A stretch of 64,000 bases of DNA from Osmia lignaria lignaria (lineage: Eukaryota; Arthropoda; Insecta; Hymenoptera; Megachilidae): NCBI RefSeq assembly GCF_051020975.1, contig NC_135033.1:992001-1056000 (forward strand). The letters run 5' to 3'. The notes under the pieces are model-generated. The model searched no databases and was not told the DNA's origin. It saw only the letters and a program-made list of their open reading frames with translations. This document shows, in pieces, positions 29,401-44,342 of this stretch. Numbering within the stretch: position 1 is the first letter of the stretch; each line of letters opens with the position of its first letter. The translations under genes were made by a program, and so were the position numbers.

Positions 29401-30872
29401 ACATATCTAATGTAGATATAGTACTAATGATATTGTTATTATATGTTCATAGATCTGTGGGAATGAATCAGTATATCACATTATATGGAGTGTACAAATA
29501 GTGCTAATGATATTGTTATTAAATGTACATTGATCTGTGGGTAGCAATCAGTATATGACATTATATCTAATGTAGATATAGTAATAATGATATTGTTAAT
29601 AATGTACATTGATCTGCTGGAATGAATCTATAAATTACATTGTATCGAATGTAGATATAGTGCTAATGATAATGTTATTAAATTTACATTGATCTGTGGG
29701 TAGCAATCAGTATATTACATTATGTCCCATGCAGATATAGTAACAAGATATTGTTATTAAATGTACATTGATCTGTGGGAATGAATCAGTATATTACGTT
29801 ATATCAAATGTACATATAGCACTAGTGATATTGTTATTATATGTACATTGATCTGTGGGATCGAATCAGTATATTACGTTATATCTAGTGTAGATATGGT
29901 AACAATCACATTGGTACTATATGTAGGTACGTAGATCTGTTGGAATGTATCACTATACGACATTATGTCTAATGTAGATATAGTAATAATGATATTGTTA
30001 TTAAATGTACATTGATCTGTGGGAATGAGTCAGTATATTACATTATATCGAATGCAGATATAGTACTAATGATATTGTTATTAAATGTACATTGATCTGT
30101 TGGAATGTATCTGCATATGACATTACATATCGAATGTGGATATAGTACCAATGATATTGTTATTGAATGTACATTGATCTGTGGGAAGGAATCAGTATAT
30201 TACATTATATCTAATGTAGATATGGTAATAATGATATTGTCATTAAATGCACATTGATCTGTGGGAATGAATCTGTATAGGACATTATACCTAATGTAGA
30301 TATGGTAATAATGATATTGTTATTAAATGTACATTGATCTGTGGGAATGAATCTGTATATGACATTATATCTAATGTAGATATAGTAATAATGATATTGT
30401 TATTAAATGTTCATTGATCTGTGGGAATGAATCAATATATTACGTTATATCAAATGTACATATGGTACTAATGATTTTGTTGTTAATTGTACATTACATA
30501 TCTAATGTAGATATATTGCTAATGATATTGTTATTAAATGTACATTGATCTGTGGGTAGCAATCAGTATATTATATTATATCCCATGTAGATATCGTAAT
30601 AATGACATTGGTATTAAATGTAGGTACATTGATCTGTTGGAATGTATCTGCATATGACATTACATATCGAATGTAGATATAGTACTAATGATATTGTTAT
30701 TATATGTTCATAGATCTGTGGGAATGAATCAGTATATCACATTATATGGAATGTAGAAATAGTGCTCATGATATTGTTATTAAATGCACATTGATCTGTG
30801 GGAATGAATCAGTATATTACATTGTCTCTAATGTAGATATGGTAATAATGATATTGATACGAAATGTACATT
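29401..30872. repeat. R-cycle 22 (1,472 bp)
   Basis: Unit order: R-S-T-U-V-W-G-H-A-B-C-J-K-L-M-N-b/R-S-Y. The b/R fusion at 30631-30712 places an R tail on a b head. An S with GGAATGTAGAAATAG then runs straight into Y. Confidence 0.82.
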
Positions 30873-32637
30873 ACATATCTAATGTAGATATAGTACTAAT
30901 GATATTGTTATTATATGTTCATAGATCTGTGGGAATGAATCAGTATATCACATTATATGGAGTGTACAAATAGTGCTAATGATATTGTTATTAAATGTAC
31001 ATTGATCTGTGGGTAGCAACCAGTATATGACATTATATCTAATGTAGATATAGTAATAATGATATTGTTAATAATGTACATTGATCTGTTGGAATGAATC
31101 TATAAATTACATTGTATCGAATGTAGATATAGTGCTAATGATAATGTTATTAAATTTACATTGATCTGTGGGTAGCAATCAGTATATTACATTATGTCCC
31201 ATGCAGATATAGTAACAAGATATTGTTATTAAATGTACATTGATCTGTGGGAATGAATCAGTATATTACGTTATATCAAATGTACATATAGCACTAGTGA
31301 TAATGTTATTATATGTACATTGATCTGTGGGAATGAATCTGTATATTTCATTATATCGAATGTAGATATAGTGGTAATGATATTGTTACTAAATGTACAT
31401 TGACCTGTGGGTAGCAATCAGTATATTACATTATATCTATTGTAGATATGGTAATAATGACATTGGTACTAAATGTAGGTACATTGATCTGCTGGAATGT
31501 ATTACTATATGACATTATATCTAATGTAGATATAGTACTAATGATATTGTTATTAAATGTACATTGACCTGTGGGAATGAATCAGTATATTACGTTATAT
31601 CAAAAGTACATATAGCACTAATGATATTGTTATTATATGTACATTGATCTGTGGGATCGAATCAGTATATTACGTTATATCTAGTGTAGATATGGTAACA
31701 ATCACATTGGTACTAAATGTAGGTACATAGATCTGTTGGAATGTATCACTATACGACATTATGTCTAATGTGGATATAGTAATAATGATATTGTTATTAA
31801 ATGTACATTCATCTGTGGGAATGAATCAGTATATTACATTATATCGAATGTAGATATAGTGCTAATGATATTGTTACTAAATGTACATTGACCTGTGGGT
31901 AGCAATCAGTATATTACATTATATCTATTGTAGATATGGTAATAATGACATTGGTACTAAATGTAGGTACATTGATCTGCTGGAATGTATTACTATATGA
32001 CATTATATCTAATGTAGATATAGTAATAACGATATTGTTATTAAATGTACCTTGATCTGTGGGAATGAGTCAGTATATTACATTATATCGAATGTAGATA
32101 TAGTACTAATGATATTGTTATTACATGTACATTGATCTGTTGGAATGTATCTGCATATGACATTACATATCGAATGTGGATCTAGTACCAATGATATTGT
32201 TATTAAATGTACATTGATCTGCGGGAAGGAATCAGTATATTACATTATATCTAATGTAGATACGGTAATAATGATATTGACATTAAATGTACATTGATCC
32301 GTGGGAATGAATCTGTATATGGCATTACACCTAATGTAGATATGGTAATAATGATATTGTTATTGAATGTACACTACATATCTAATGTAGATATAGTACC
32401 AATGATATTGTTATTACATGTACCTTGATCTGTGGGAATGAATCAGTATATTACATTATATGGAACGTTGATATGGTATTAATGATTTTGTTGTTAAATG
32501 TACATTACATATCTAATGTAAATATAGTAATAATGATATTGTTATTAAATGCACATTGATCTGTGGGAATGAATCAGTATATTACATTGGCTCTAATGTA
32601 GATATGGTAATAATGATATTGATACGAAATGTACATT
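30873..32637. repeat. R-cycle 23 (1,765 bp)
   Basis: Unit order: R-S-T-U-V-W-D-E-f-w-G-H-I-E-F-A-B-C-a-m-Z-X-Y. The W-to-D and f-to-w steps are specific to the 3,745-bp family. Confidence 0.84.
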
Positions 32638-34165
32638 ACATATCTAATGTAGATATAGTACTAATGATATTGTTATTATATGTACATAGATCTGTGGGTA
32701 GCAATCAGTATATGACATTATATCTAACGTAGATATAGTAATAATGATATTGTTAATAATGTACATTGATCTGTGGGAATGAATCTATAAATCATATTGT
32801 ATCGAATGTAGATATAGTGCTAATGATATTGTTATTAAATGTACATTGATCTGTGGGATCGAATCAGTATATTACGTTATATCTAGTGTAGATATGGTAA
32901 CAATCACATTGGTACTAAATGTAGGTACATAGATCTGTTGGAATGTATCACTATACGACATTATGTCTAATGTAGATATAGTAATAATGATATTGTTATT
33001 ATATGTACATTCATCTGTGGGAATGAATCAGTATATTACATTATATCGAATGTAGATATAGTGCTAATGATATTGTTACTAAATGTACATTGACCTGTGG
33101 GTAGCAATCAGTATATTACATTATATCTATTGTAGATATGGTAATAATGACATTGGTACTAACTGTAGGTACATTGATCTGCTGGAATGTATTACTATAT
33201 GACATTATATCTAATGTAGATATAGTAATAACGATATTGTTGTTAAATGTACATTGATCTGTGGCAATGAGTCAGTATATTACATTATATCGAATGTAGA
33301 TATAGTACTAATGATATTGTTATTAAATGTACATTGATCTGTTGGAATGTATCTGCATATGATATCACATATCGAATGTGGATATAGTACCAATGATATT
33401 GTTATTAAATGTACATTGATCTGCGGGAAGGAATCAGTATATTACATTATATCTAATGTAAATATGGTAATAATGATATTGTCATTAAATGCACATTGAT
33501 CTGTGGGAATGAATCTGTATAGGACATTATACCTAATGTAGATATGGTAATAATGATATTGTTATTAAATGTACATTGATCTGTGGGAATGAATCTGTAT
33601 ATGACATTATATCTAATGTAGATATAGTAATAATGATATTGTTATTAAATGTTCATTGATCTGTGGGAATGAATCAGTATATTACGTTATATCAAATGTA
33701 CATATGGTACTAATGATTTTGTTGTTAATTGTACATTACATATCTAATGTAGATATATTGCTAATGATATTGTTATTAAATGTACATTGATCTGTGGGTA
33801 GCAATCAGTATATTATATTATATCCCATGTAGATATCGTAATAATGACATTGGTATTAAATGTAGGTACATTGATCTGTTGGAATGTATCTGCATATGAC
33901 ATTACATATCGAATGTAGATATAGTACTAATGATATTGTTGTTAAATGTACATTGATCTGTGGGTAGTAATCAGTATATTACATTATATCTAATGTAGAT
34001 ATGGTGATAATGATATTAATATTAAATGTACATTACATATCGAATGTAGATACAGTACTACTGATATTGCTATTAAATGTACATTGATCTGAGGGTAGTA
34101 ATCAGTATATTGCAATATATCTAATGTAGATATGGTAATAATGATATTGATACGAAATGTACATT
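32638..34165. repeat. R-cycle 24 (1,528 bp)
   Basis: Unit order: R-T-U-G-H-I-E-F-A-B-C-J-K-L-M-N-b-O-P-Q, the complete R-T cycle. Q has the allele GAGGGTAGTAATC, found only in this family. Confidence 0.85.
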
Positions 34166-34617
34166 ACATATCTAATGTAGATATAGTACTAATGATATTG
34201 TTATTATATGTTCATAGATCTGTGGGAATGAATCAGTATATCACATTATATGGAATGTAGAAATAGTGCTCATGATATTGTTATTAAATGTACATTGATC
34301 TGTGGGTAGCAATCAGTATATGACATTATATCTAATGTAGATATAGTAATAATGATATTGTTAATAATGTACATTGATCTGTTGGAATGAATCTGCATAT
34401 GATATCACATATCGAATGTGGATATAGTACCAATGATATTGTTATTAAATGTACATTGATCTGCGGGAAGGAATCAGTATATTACATTATATCTAATGTA
34501 AATATGGTAATAATGATATTGTCATTAAATGCACATTGATCTGTGGGAATGAATCAGTATATTACATTGGCTCTAATGTAGATATGGTAATAATGATATT
34601 GATACGAAATGTACATT
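34166..34617. repeat. R-cycle 25 (452 bp, short)
   Basis: Unit order: R-S-T-U/B-C-Y. U/B at 34376-34457 (82 bp) joins the U head TTGGAATGAATCT to a B tail. The same chimera recurs at 38121, 39399 and 44101, which marks the family. Confidence 0.86.
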
Positions 34618-36382
34618 ACATATCTAATGTAGATATAGTACTAATGATATTGTTATTATATGTTCATAGATCTGTGGGAATGAATCAGTATATCACATTA
34701 TATGGAGTGTACAAATAGTGCTAATGATATTGTTATTAAATGTACATTGATCTGTGGGTAGCAATCAGTATATGACATTATATCTAATGTAGATATAGTA
34801 ATAATGATATTGTTAATAATGTACATTGATCTGTTGGAATGAATCTATAAATTACATTGTATCGAATGTAGATATAGTGCTAATGATAATGTTATTAAAT
34901 TTACATTGATCTGTGGGTAGCAATCAGTATATTACATTATGTCCCATGCAGATATAGTAACAAGATATTGTTATTAAATGTACATTGATCTGTGGGAATG
35001 AATCAGTATATTACGTTATATCAAATGTACATATAGCACTAGTGATATTGTTATTATATGTACATTGATCTGTGGGAATGAATCTGTATATTTCATTATA
35101 TCGAATGTAGATATAGTGGTAATGATATTGTTACTAAATGTACATTGACCTGTGGGTAGCAATCAGTATATTACATTATATCTATTGTAGATATGGTAAT
35201 AATGACATTGGTACTAAATGTAGGTACATTGATCTGCTGGAATGTATTACTATATGACATTATATCTAATGTAGATATAGTACTAATGATATTGTTATTA
35301 AATGTACATTGACCTGTGGGAATGAATCAGTATATTACGTTATATCAAAAGTACATATAGCACTAATGATATTGTTATTATATGTACATTGATCTGTGGG
35401 ATCGAATCAGTATATTACGTTATATCTAGTGTAGATATGGTAACAATCACATTGGTACTAAATGTAGGTACATAGATCTGTTGGAATGTATCACTATACG
35501 ACATTATGTCTAATGTGGATATAGTAATAATGATATTGTTATTAAATGTACATTCATCTGTGGGAATGAATCAGTATATTACATTATATCGAATGTAGAT
35601 ATAGTGCTAATGATATTGTTACTAAATGTACATTGACCTGTGGGTAGCAATCAGTATATTACATTATATCTATTGTAGATATGGTAATAATGACATTGGT
35701 ACTAAATGTAGGTACATTGATCTGCTGGAATGTATTACTATATGACATTATATCTAATGTAGATATAGTAATAACGATATTGTTATTAAATGTACCTTGA
35801 TCTGTGGGAATGAGTCAGTATATTACATTATATCGAATGTAGATATAGTACTAATGATATTGTTATTACATGTACATTGATCTGTTGGAATGTATCTGCA
35901 TATGACATTACATATCGAATGTGGATCTAGTACCAATGATATTGTTATTAAATGTACATTGATCTGCGGGAAGGAATCAGTATATTACATTATATCTAAT
36001 GTAGATACGGTAATAATGATATTGACATTAAATGTACATTGATCTGTGGGAATGAATCTGTATATGGCATTACACCTAATGTAGATATGGTAATAATGAT
36101 ATTGTTATTGAATGTACACTACATATCTAATGTAGATATAGTACCAATGATATTGTTATTACATGTACCTTGATCTGTGGGAATGAATCAGTATATTACA
36201 TTATATGGAACGTTGATATGGTATTAATGATTTTGTTGTTAAATGTACATTACACATCTAATGTAAATATAGTAATAATGATATTGTTATTAAATGCACA
36301 TTGATCTGTGGGAATGAATCAGTATATTACATTGGCTCTAATGTAGATATGGTAATAATGATATTGATACGAAATGTACATT
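34618..36382. repeat. R-cycle 26 (1,765 bp)
   Basis: It has the unit order of cycle 23, 3,745 bp downstream: R-S-T-U-V-W-D-E-f-w-G-H-I-E-F-A-B-C-a-m-Z-X-Y. Confidence 0.85.
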
Positions 36383-37910
36383 ACATATCTAATGTAGATA
36401 TAGTACTAATGATATTGTTATTATATGTACATAGATCTGTGGGTAGCAATCAGTATATGACATTATATCTAACGTAGATATAGTAATAATGATATTGTTA
36501 ATAATGTACATTGATCTGTGGGAATGAATCTATAAATCATATTGTATCGAATGTAGATATAGTGCTAATGATATTGTTATTAAATGTACATTGATCTGTG
36601 GGATCGAATCAGTATATTACGTTATATCTAGTGTAGATATGGTAACAATCACATTGGTACTAAATGTAGGTACATAGATCTGTTGGAATGTATCACTATA
36701 CGACATTATGTCTAATGTAGATATAGTAATAATGATATTGTTATTATATGTACATTCATCTGTGGGAATGAATCAGTATATTACATTATATCGAATGTAG
36801 ATATAGTGCTAATGATATTGTTACTAAATGTACATTGACCTGTGGGTAGCAATCAGTATATTACATTATATCTATTGTAGATATGGTAATAATGACATTG
36901 GTACTAACTGTAGGTACATTGATCTGCTGGAATGTATTACTATATGACATTATATCTAATGTAGATATAGTAATAACGATATTGTTGTTAAATGTACATT
37001 GATCTGTGGCAATGAGTCAGTATATTACATTATATCGAATGTAGATATAGTACTAATGATATTGTTATTAAATGTACATTGATCTGTTGGAATTTATCTG
37101 CATATGATATCACATATCGAATGTGGATATAGTACCAATGATATTGTTATTAAATGTACATTGATCTGCGGGAAGGAATCAGTATATTACATTATATCTA
37201 ATGTAAACATGGTAATAATGATATTGTCATTAAATGCACATTGATCTGTGGGAATGAATCTGTATAGGACATTATACCTAATGTAGATATGGTAATAATG
37301 ATATTGTTATTGAATGTACATTGATCTGTGGGAATGAATCTGTATATGACATTATATCTAATGTAGATATAGTAATAATGATATTGTTATTAAATGTTCA
37401 TTGATCTGTGGGAATGAATCAGTATATTACGTTATATCAAATGTACATATGGTACTAATGATTTTGTTGTTAATTGTACATTACATATCTAATGTAGATA
37501 TATTGCTAATGATATTGTTATTAAATGTACATTGATCTGTGGGTAGCAATCAGTATATTATATTATATCCCATGTAGATATCGTAATAATGACATTGGTA
37601 TTAAATGTAGGTACATTGATCTGTTGGAATGTATCTGCATATGACATTACATATCGAATGTAGATATAGTACTAATGATATTGTTGTTAAATGTACATTG
37701 ATCTGTGGGTAGTAATCAGTATATTACATTATATCTAATGTAGATATGGTGATAATGATATTAATATTAAATGTACATTACATATCGAATGTAGATACAG
37801 TACTACTGATATTGCTATTAAATGTACATTGATCTGAGGGTAGTAATCAGTATATTGCAATATATCTAATGTAGATATGGTAATAATGATATTGATACGA
37901 AATGTACATT
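36383..37910. repeat. R-cycle 27 (1,528 bp)
   Basis: It has the unit order of cycle 24. The C-J-K part has the private changes GTAAACATGG and ATTGTTATTGAATG (about 37312). Confidence 0.85.
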
Positions 37911-38362
37911 ACATATCTAATGTAGATATAGTACTAATGATATTGTTATTATATGTTCATAGATCTGTGGGAATGAATCAGTATATCACATTATATGGAA
38001 TGTAGAAATAGTGCTCATGATATTGTTATTAAATGTACATTGATCTGTGGGTAGCAATCAGTATATGACATTATATCTAATGTAGATATAGTAATAATGA
38101 TATTGTTAATAATGTACATTGATCTGTTGGAATGAATCTGCATATGATATCACATATCGAATGTGGATATAGTACCAATGATATTGTTATTAAATGTACA
38201 TTGATCTGCGGGAAGGAATCAGTATATTACATTATATCTAATGTAAATATGGTAATAATGATATTGTCATTAAATGCACATTGATCTGTGGGAATGAATC
38301 AGTATATTACATTGGCTCTAATGTAGATATGGTAATAATGATATTGATACGAAATGTACATT
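37911..38362. repeat. R-cycle 28 (452 bp)
   Basis: Unit order is as in cycle 25: R-S-T-U/B-C-Y, with U/B at 38121-38202. Confidence 0.85.
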
Positions 38363-39188
38363 ACATATCTAATGTAGATATAGTACTAATGATATTGTTA
38401 TTATATGTTCATAGATCTGTGGGAATGAATCAGTATATCACATTATATGGAGTGTACAAATAGTGCTAATGATATTGTTATTAAATGTACATTGATCTGT
38501 GGGTAGCAATCAGTATATGACATTATATCTAATGTAGATATAGTAATAATGATATTGTTAATAATGTACATTGATCTGTTGGAATGAATCTATAAATTAC
38601 ATTGTATCGAATGTAGATATAGTGCTAATGATAATGTTATTAAATTTACATTGATCTGTGGGTAGCAATCAGTATATTACATTATGTCCCATGCAGATAT
38701 AGTAACAAGATATTGTTATTAAATGTACATTGATCTGTGGGAATGAATCAGTATATTACGTTATATCAAATGTACATATAGCACTAGTGATATTGTTATT
38801 ATATGTACATTGATCTGTGGGATCGAATCAGTATATTACGTTATATCTAGTGTAGATATGGTAACAATCACATTGGTACTAAATGTAGGTACATTGATCT
38901 GTTGGAATGTATCTGCATATGACATTACATATCGAATGTAGATATAGTACTAATGATATTGTTGTTAAATGTACATTGATCTGTGGGTAGTAATCAGTAT
39001 ATTACATTATATCTAATGTAGATATGGTGATAATGATATTAATATTAAATGTACATTACATATCGAATGTAGATACAGTACTACTGATATTGCTATTAAA
39101 TGTACATTGATCTGAGGGTAGTAATCAGTATATTGCAATATATCTAATGTAGATATGGTAATAATGATATTGATACGAAATGTACATT
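38363..39188. repeat. R-cycle 29 (826 bp), deleted derivative
   Basis: Unit order: R-S-T-U-V-W-G-b-O-P-Q. With cycle 30 it forms a 1,278-bp period, which equals the 3,745-bp super-repeat minus 2,467 bp, with the loss between W and b. Confidence 0.84.
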
Positions 39189-39640
39189 ACATATCTAATG
39201 TAGATATAGTACTAATGATATTGTTATTATATGTTCATAGATCTGTGGGAATGAATCAGTATATCACATTATATGGAATGTAGAAATAGTGCTCATGATA
39301 TTGTTATTAAATGTACATTGATCTGTGGGTAGCAATCAGTATATGACATTATATCTAATGTAGATATAGTAATAATGATATTGTTAATAATGTACATTGA
39401 TCTGTTGGAATGAATCTGCATATGATATCACATATCGAATGTGGATATAGTACCAATGATATTGTTATTAAATGTACATTGATCTGCGGGAAGGAATCAG
39501 TATATTACATTATATCTAATGTAAATATGGTAATAATGATATTGTCATTAAATGCACATTGATCTGTGGGAATGAATCAGTATATTACATTGGCTCTAAT
39601 GTAGATATGGTAATAATGATATTGATACGAAATGTACATT
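39189..39640. repeat. R-cycle 30 (452 bp)
   Basis: Unit order: R-S-T-U/B-C-Y, a third copy of the compressed cycle, with U/B at 39399-39480. Confidence 0.85.
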
Positions 39641-40597
39641 ACATATCTAATGTAGATATAGTACTAATGATATTGTTATTATATGTTCATAGATCTGTGG
39701 GAATGAATCAGTATATCACATTATATGGAGTGTACAAATAGTGCTAATGATATTGTTATTAAATGTACATTGATCTGTGGGTAGCAATCAGTATATGACA
39801 TTATATCTAATGTAGATATAGTAATAATGATATTGTTAATAATGTACATTGATCTGTTGGAATGAATCTATAAATTACATTGTATCGAATGTAGATATAG
39901 TGCTAATGATAATGTTATTAAATTTACATTGATCTGTGGGTAGCAATCAGTATATTACATTATGTCCCATGCAGATATAGTAACAAGATATTGTTATTAA
40001 ATGTACATTGATCTGTGGGAATGAATCAGTATATTACGTTATATCAAATGTACATATAGCACTAGTGATATTGTTATTATATGTACATTGATCTGTGGGA
40101 TCGAATCAGTATATTACGTTATATCTAGTGTAGATATGGTAACAATCACATTGGTACTAAATGTAGGTACATTGATCTGTTGGAATGTATCTGCATATGA
40201 CATTACATATCGAATGTAGATATAGTACTAATGATATTGTTGTTAAATGTACATTGATCTGTGGGTAGTAATCAGTATATTACATTATATCTAATGTAGA
40301 TATGGTGATAATGATATTGTTATTAAATGTACATTACATACCGAATGTAGATACAGTACTACTGATATTGTTATTAAATGTACATTGATCTGTGGGTAGT
40401 AATCAGTATATTGCAATATATCTAATGTAGATATGGTAATAATGATTTTGTTGTTAAATGTACATTACATATCTAATGTAAATATAGTAATAATGATATT
40501 GTTATTAAATGCACATTGATCTGTGGGAATGAATCAGTATATTACATTGTCTCTAATGTAGATATGGTAATAATGATATTGATACGAAATGTACATT
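39641..40597. repeat. R-cycle 31 (957 bp), deleted derivative
   Basis: Unit order: R-S-T-U-V-W-G-b-O-P-q-X-Y. Its left part repeats cycle 29. After O it switches to the P allele CCGAATG and q-X-Y, as in cycles 21 and 36, so it is a recombinant of two cycle types. Confidence 0.84.
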
Positions 40598-42362
40598 ACA
40601 TATCTAATGTAGATATAGTACTAATGATATTGTTATTATATGTTCATAGATCTGTCGGAATGAATCAGTATATCACATTATATGGAGTGTACAAATAGTG
40701 CTAATGATATTGTTATTAAATGTACATTGATCTGTGGGTAGCAATCAGTATATGACATTATAACTAATGTAGATGTAGTAATAATGATATTGTTAATAAT
40801 GTACATTGATCTGTTGGAATGAATCTATAAATTACATTGTATCGAATGTAGATATAGTGCTAATGATAATGTTATTAAATTTACATTGATCTGTGGGTAG
40901 CAATCAGTATATTACATTATGTCCCATGCAGATATAGTAACAAGATATTGTTATTAAATGTACATTGATCTGTGGGAATGAATCAGTATATTACGTTATA
41001 TCAAATGTACATATAGCACTAGTGATATTGTTATTATATGTACATTGATCTGTGGGAATGAATCTGTATATTTCATTATATCGAATGTAGATATAGTGGT
41101 AATGATATTGTTACTAAATGTACATTGACCTGTGGGTAGCAATCAGTATATTACATTATATCTATTGTAGATATGGTAATAATGACATTGGTACTAAATG
41201 TAGGTACATTGATCTGCTGGAATGTATTACTATATGACATTATATCTAATGTAGATATAGTACTAATGATATTGTTATTAAATGTACATTGACCTGTGGG
41301 AATGAATCAGTATATTACGTTATATCAAAAGTACATATAGCACTAATGATATTGTTATTATATGTACATTGATCTGTGGGATCGAATCAGTATATTACGT
41401 TATATCTAGTGTAGATATGGTAACAATCACATTGGTACTAAATGTAGGTACATAGATCTGTTGGAATGTATCACTATACGACATTATGTCTAATGTGGAT
41501 ATAGTAATAATGATATTGTTATTAAATGTACATTCATCTGTGGGAATGAATCAGTATATTACATTATATCGAATGTAGATATAGTGCTAATGATATTGTT
41601 ACTAAATGTACATTGACCTGTGGGTAGCAATCAGTATATTACATTATATCTATTGTAGATATGGTAATAATGACATTGGTACTAAATGTAGGTACATTGA
41701 TCTGCTGGAATGTATTACTATATGACATTATATCTAATGTAGATATAGTAATAACGATATTGTTATTAAATGTACCTTGATCTGTGGGAATGAGTCAGTA
41801 TATTACATTATATCGAATGTAGATATAGTACTAATGATATTGTTATTACATGTACATTGATCTGTTGGAATGTATCTGCATATGACATTACATATCGAAT
41901 GTGGATCTAGTACCAATGATATTGTTATTAAATGTACATTGATCTGCGGGAAGGAATCAGTATATTACATTATATCTAATGTAGATACGGTAATAATGAT
42001 ATTGACATTAAATGTACATTGATCTGTGGGAATGAATCTGTATATGGCATTACACCTAATGTAGATATGGTAATAATGATATTGTTATTGAATGTACACT
42101 ACATATCTAATGTAGATATAGTACCAATGATATTGTTATTACATGTACCTTGATCTGTGGGAATGAATCAGTATATTACATTATATGGAACGTTGATATG
42201 GTATTAATGATTTTGTTGTTAAATGTACATTACATATCTAATGTAAATATAGTAATAATGATATTGTTATTAAATGCACATTGATCTGTGGGAATGAATC
42301 AGTATATTACATTGGCTCTAATGTAGATATGGTAATAATGATATTGATACGAAATGTACATT
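40598..42362. repeat. R-cycle 32 (1,765 bp)
   Basis: It has the unit order of cycle 23, in super-repeat copy III. S has TCTGTCGGAATG and T has ATTATAACTAATG, both private. Confidence 0.85.
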
Positions 42363-43890
42363 ACATATCTAATGTAGATATAGTACTAATGATATTGTTA
42401 TTATATGTACATAGATCTGTGGGTAGCAATCAGTATATGACATTATATCTAACGTAGATATAGTAATAATGATATTGTTAATAATGTACATTGATCTGTG
42501 GGAATGAATCTATAAATCATATTGTATCGAATGTAGATATAGTGCTAATGATATTGTTATTAAATGTACATTGATCTGTGGGATCGAATCAGTATATTAC
42601 GTTATATCTAGTGTAGATATGGTAACAATCACATTGGTACTAAATGTAGGTACATAGATCTGTTGGAATGTATCACTATACGACATTATGTCTAATGTAG
42701 ATATAGTAATAATGATATTGTTATTATATGTACATTCATCTGTGGGAATGAATCAGTATATTACATTATATCGAATGTAGATATAGTGCTAATGATATTG
42801 TTACTAAATGTACATTGACCTGTGGGTAGCAATCAGTATATTACATTATATCTATTGTAGATATGGTAATAATGACATTGGTACTAACTGTAGGTACATT
42901 GATCTGCTGGAATGTATTACTATATGACATTATATCTAATGTAGATATAGTAATAACGATATTGTTGTTAAATGTACATTGATCTGTGGCAATGAGTCAG
43001 TATATTACATTATATCGAATGTAGATATAGTACTAATGATATTGTTATTAAATGTACATTGATCTGTTGGAATTTATCTGCATATGATATCACATATCGA
43101 ATGTGGATATAGTACCAATGATATTGTTATTAAATGTACATTGATCTGCGGGAAGGAATCAGTATATTACATTATATCTAATGTAAATATGGTAATAATG
43201 ATATTGTCATTAAATGCACATTGATCTGTGGGAATGAATCTGTATAGGACATTATACCTAATGTAGATATGGTAATAATGATATTGTTATTAAATGTACA
43301 TTGATCTGTGGGAATGAATCTGTATATCACATTATATCTAATGTAGATATAGTAATAATGATATTGTTATTAAATGTTCATTGATCTGTGGGAATGAATC
43401 AGTATATTACGTTATATCAAATGTACATATGGTACTAATGATTTTGTTGTTAATTGTACATTACATATCTAATGTAGATATATTGCTAATGATATTGTTA
43501 TTAAATGTACATTGATCTGTGGGTAGCAATCAGTATATTATATTATATCCCATGTAGATATCGTAATAATGACATTGGTATTAAATGTAGGTACATTGAT
43601 CTGTTGGAATGTATCTGCATATGACATTACATATCGAATGTAGATATAGTACTAATGATATTGTTGTTAAATGTACATTGATCTGTGGGTAGTAATCAGT
43701 ATATTACATTATATCTAATGTAGATATGGTGATAATGATATTAATATTAAATGTACATTACATATCGAATGTAGATACAGTACTACTGATATTGCTATTA
43801 AATGTACATTGATCTGAGGGTAGTAATCAGTATATGGCAATATATCTAATGTAGATATGGTAATAATGATATTGATACGAAATGTACATT
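42363..43890. repeat. R-cycle 33 (1,528 bp)
   Basis: It has the unit order of cycle 24, in super-repeat copy III. Confidence 0.85.
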
Positions 43891-44342
43891 ACATATCTAA
43901 TGTAGATATAGTACTAATGATATTGTTATTATATGTTCATAGATCTGTGGGAATGAATCAGTATATCACATTATATGGAATGTAGAAATAGTGCTCATGA
44001 TATTGTTATTAAATGTACATTGATCTGTGGGTAGCAATCAGTATATGACATTATATCTAATGTAGATATAGTAATAATGATATTGTTAATAATGTACATT
44101 GATCTGTTGGAATGAATCTGCATATGATATCACATATCGAATGTGGATATAGTACCAATGATATTGTTATTAAATGTACATTGATCTGCGGGAAGGAATC
44201 AGTATATTACATTATATCTAATGCAAATATGGTAATAATGATATTGTCATTAAATGCACATTGATCTGTGGGAATGAATCAGTATATTACATTGGCTCTA
44301 ATGTAGATATGGTAATAATGATATTGATACGAAATGTACATT
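43891..44342. repeat. R-cycle 34 (452 bp)
   Basis: Unit order: R-S-T-U/B-C-Y, with U/B at 44101-44182. C has AATGCAAATATGG, a private change. Confidence 0.85.

Larger units (their letters stand above)
30791..34535. repeat. 3,745-bp super-repeat, copy I
   Basis: It comprises three linked cycles (1,765 + 1,528 + 452 bp in R-phase). The match to copy II starts at 30791 = 34536. Copy I differs by a few bases, such as GATAATGTTATTATATG near 31300 and GATCCGTGG near 32296. It shares GTGGCAATGAG (33260) with copies II and III. Confidence 0.87.
34536..38280. repeat. 3,745-bp super-repeat, copy II
   Basis: It directly adjoins copy I. Private marks are TTACACATCTAATG near 36252 and GTAAACATGG near 37204. 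GGAATTTATCTG (37090) is shared with copy III but not copy I, so II and III are the closer pair despite not being adjacent. Confidence 0.87.
40516..44260. repeat. 3,745-bp super-repeat, copy III
   Basis: It starts 5,980 bp after copy II, beyond two deletion derivatives. Private marks include GTATATCACATT near 43323 and ATATGGCAATA near 43833. It also shares GGAATTTATCTG (43070) with copy II. Confidence 0.87.
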
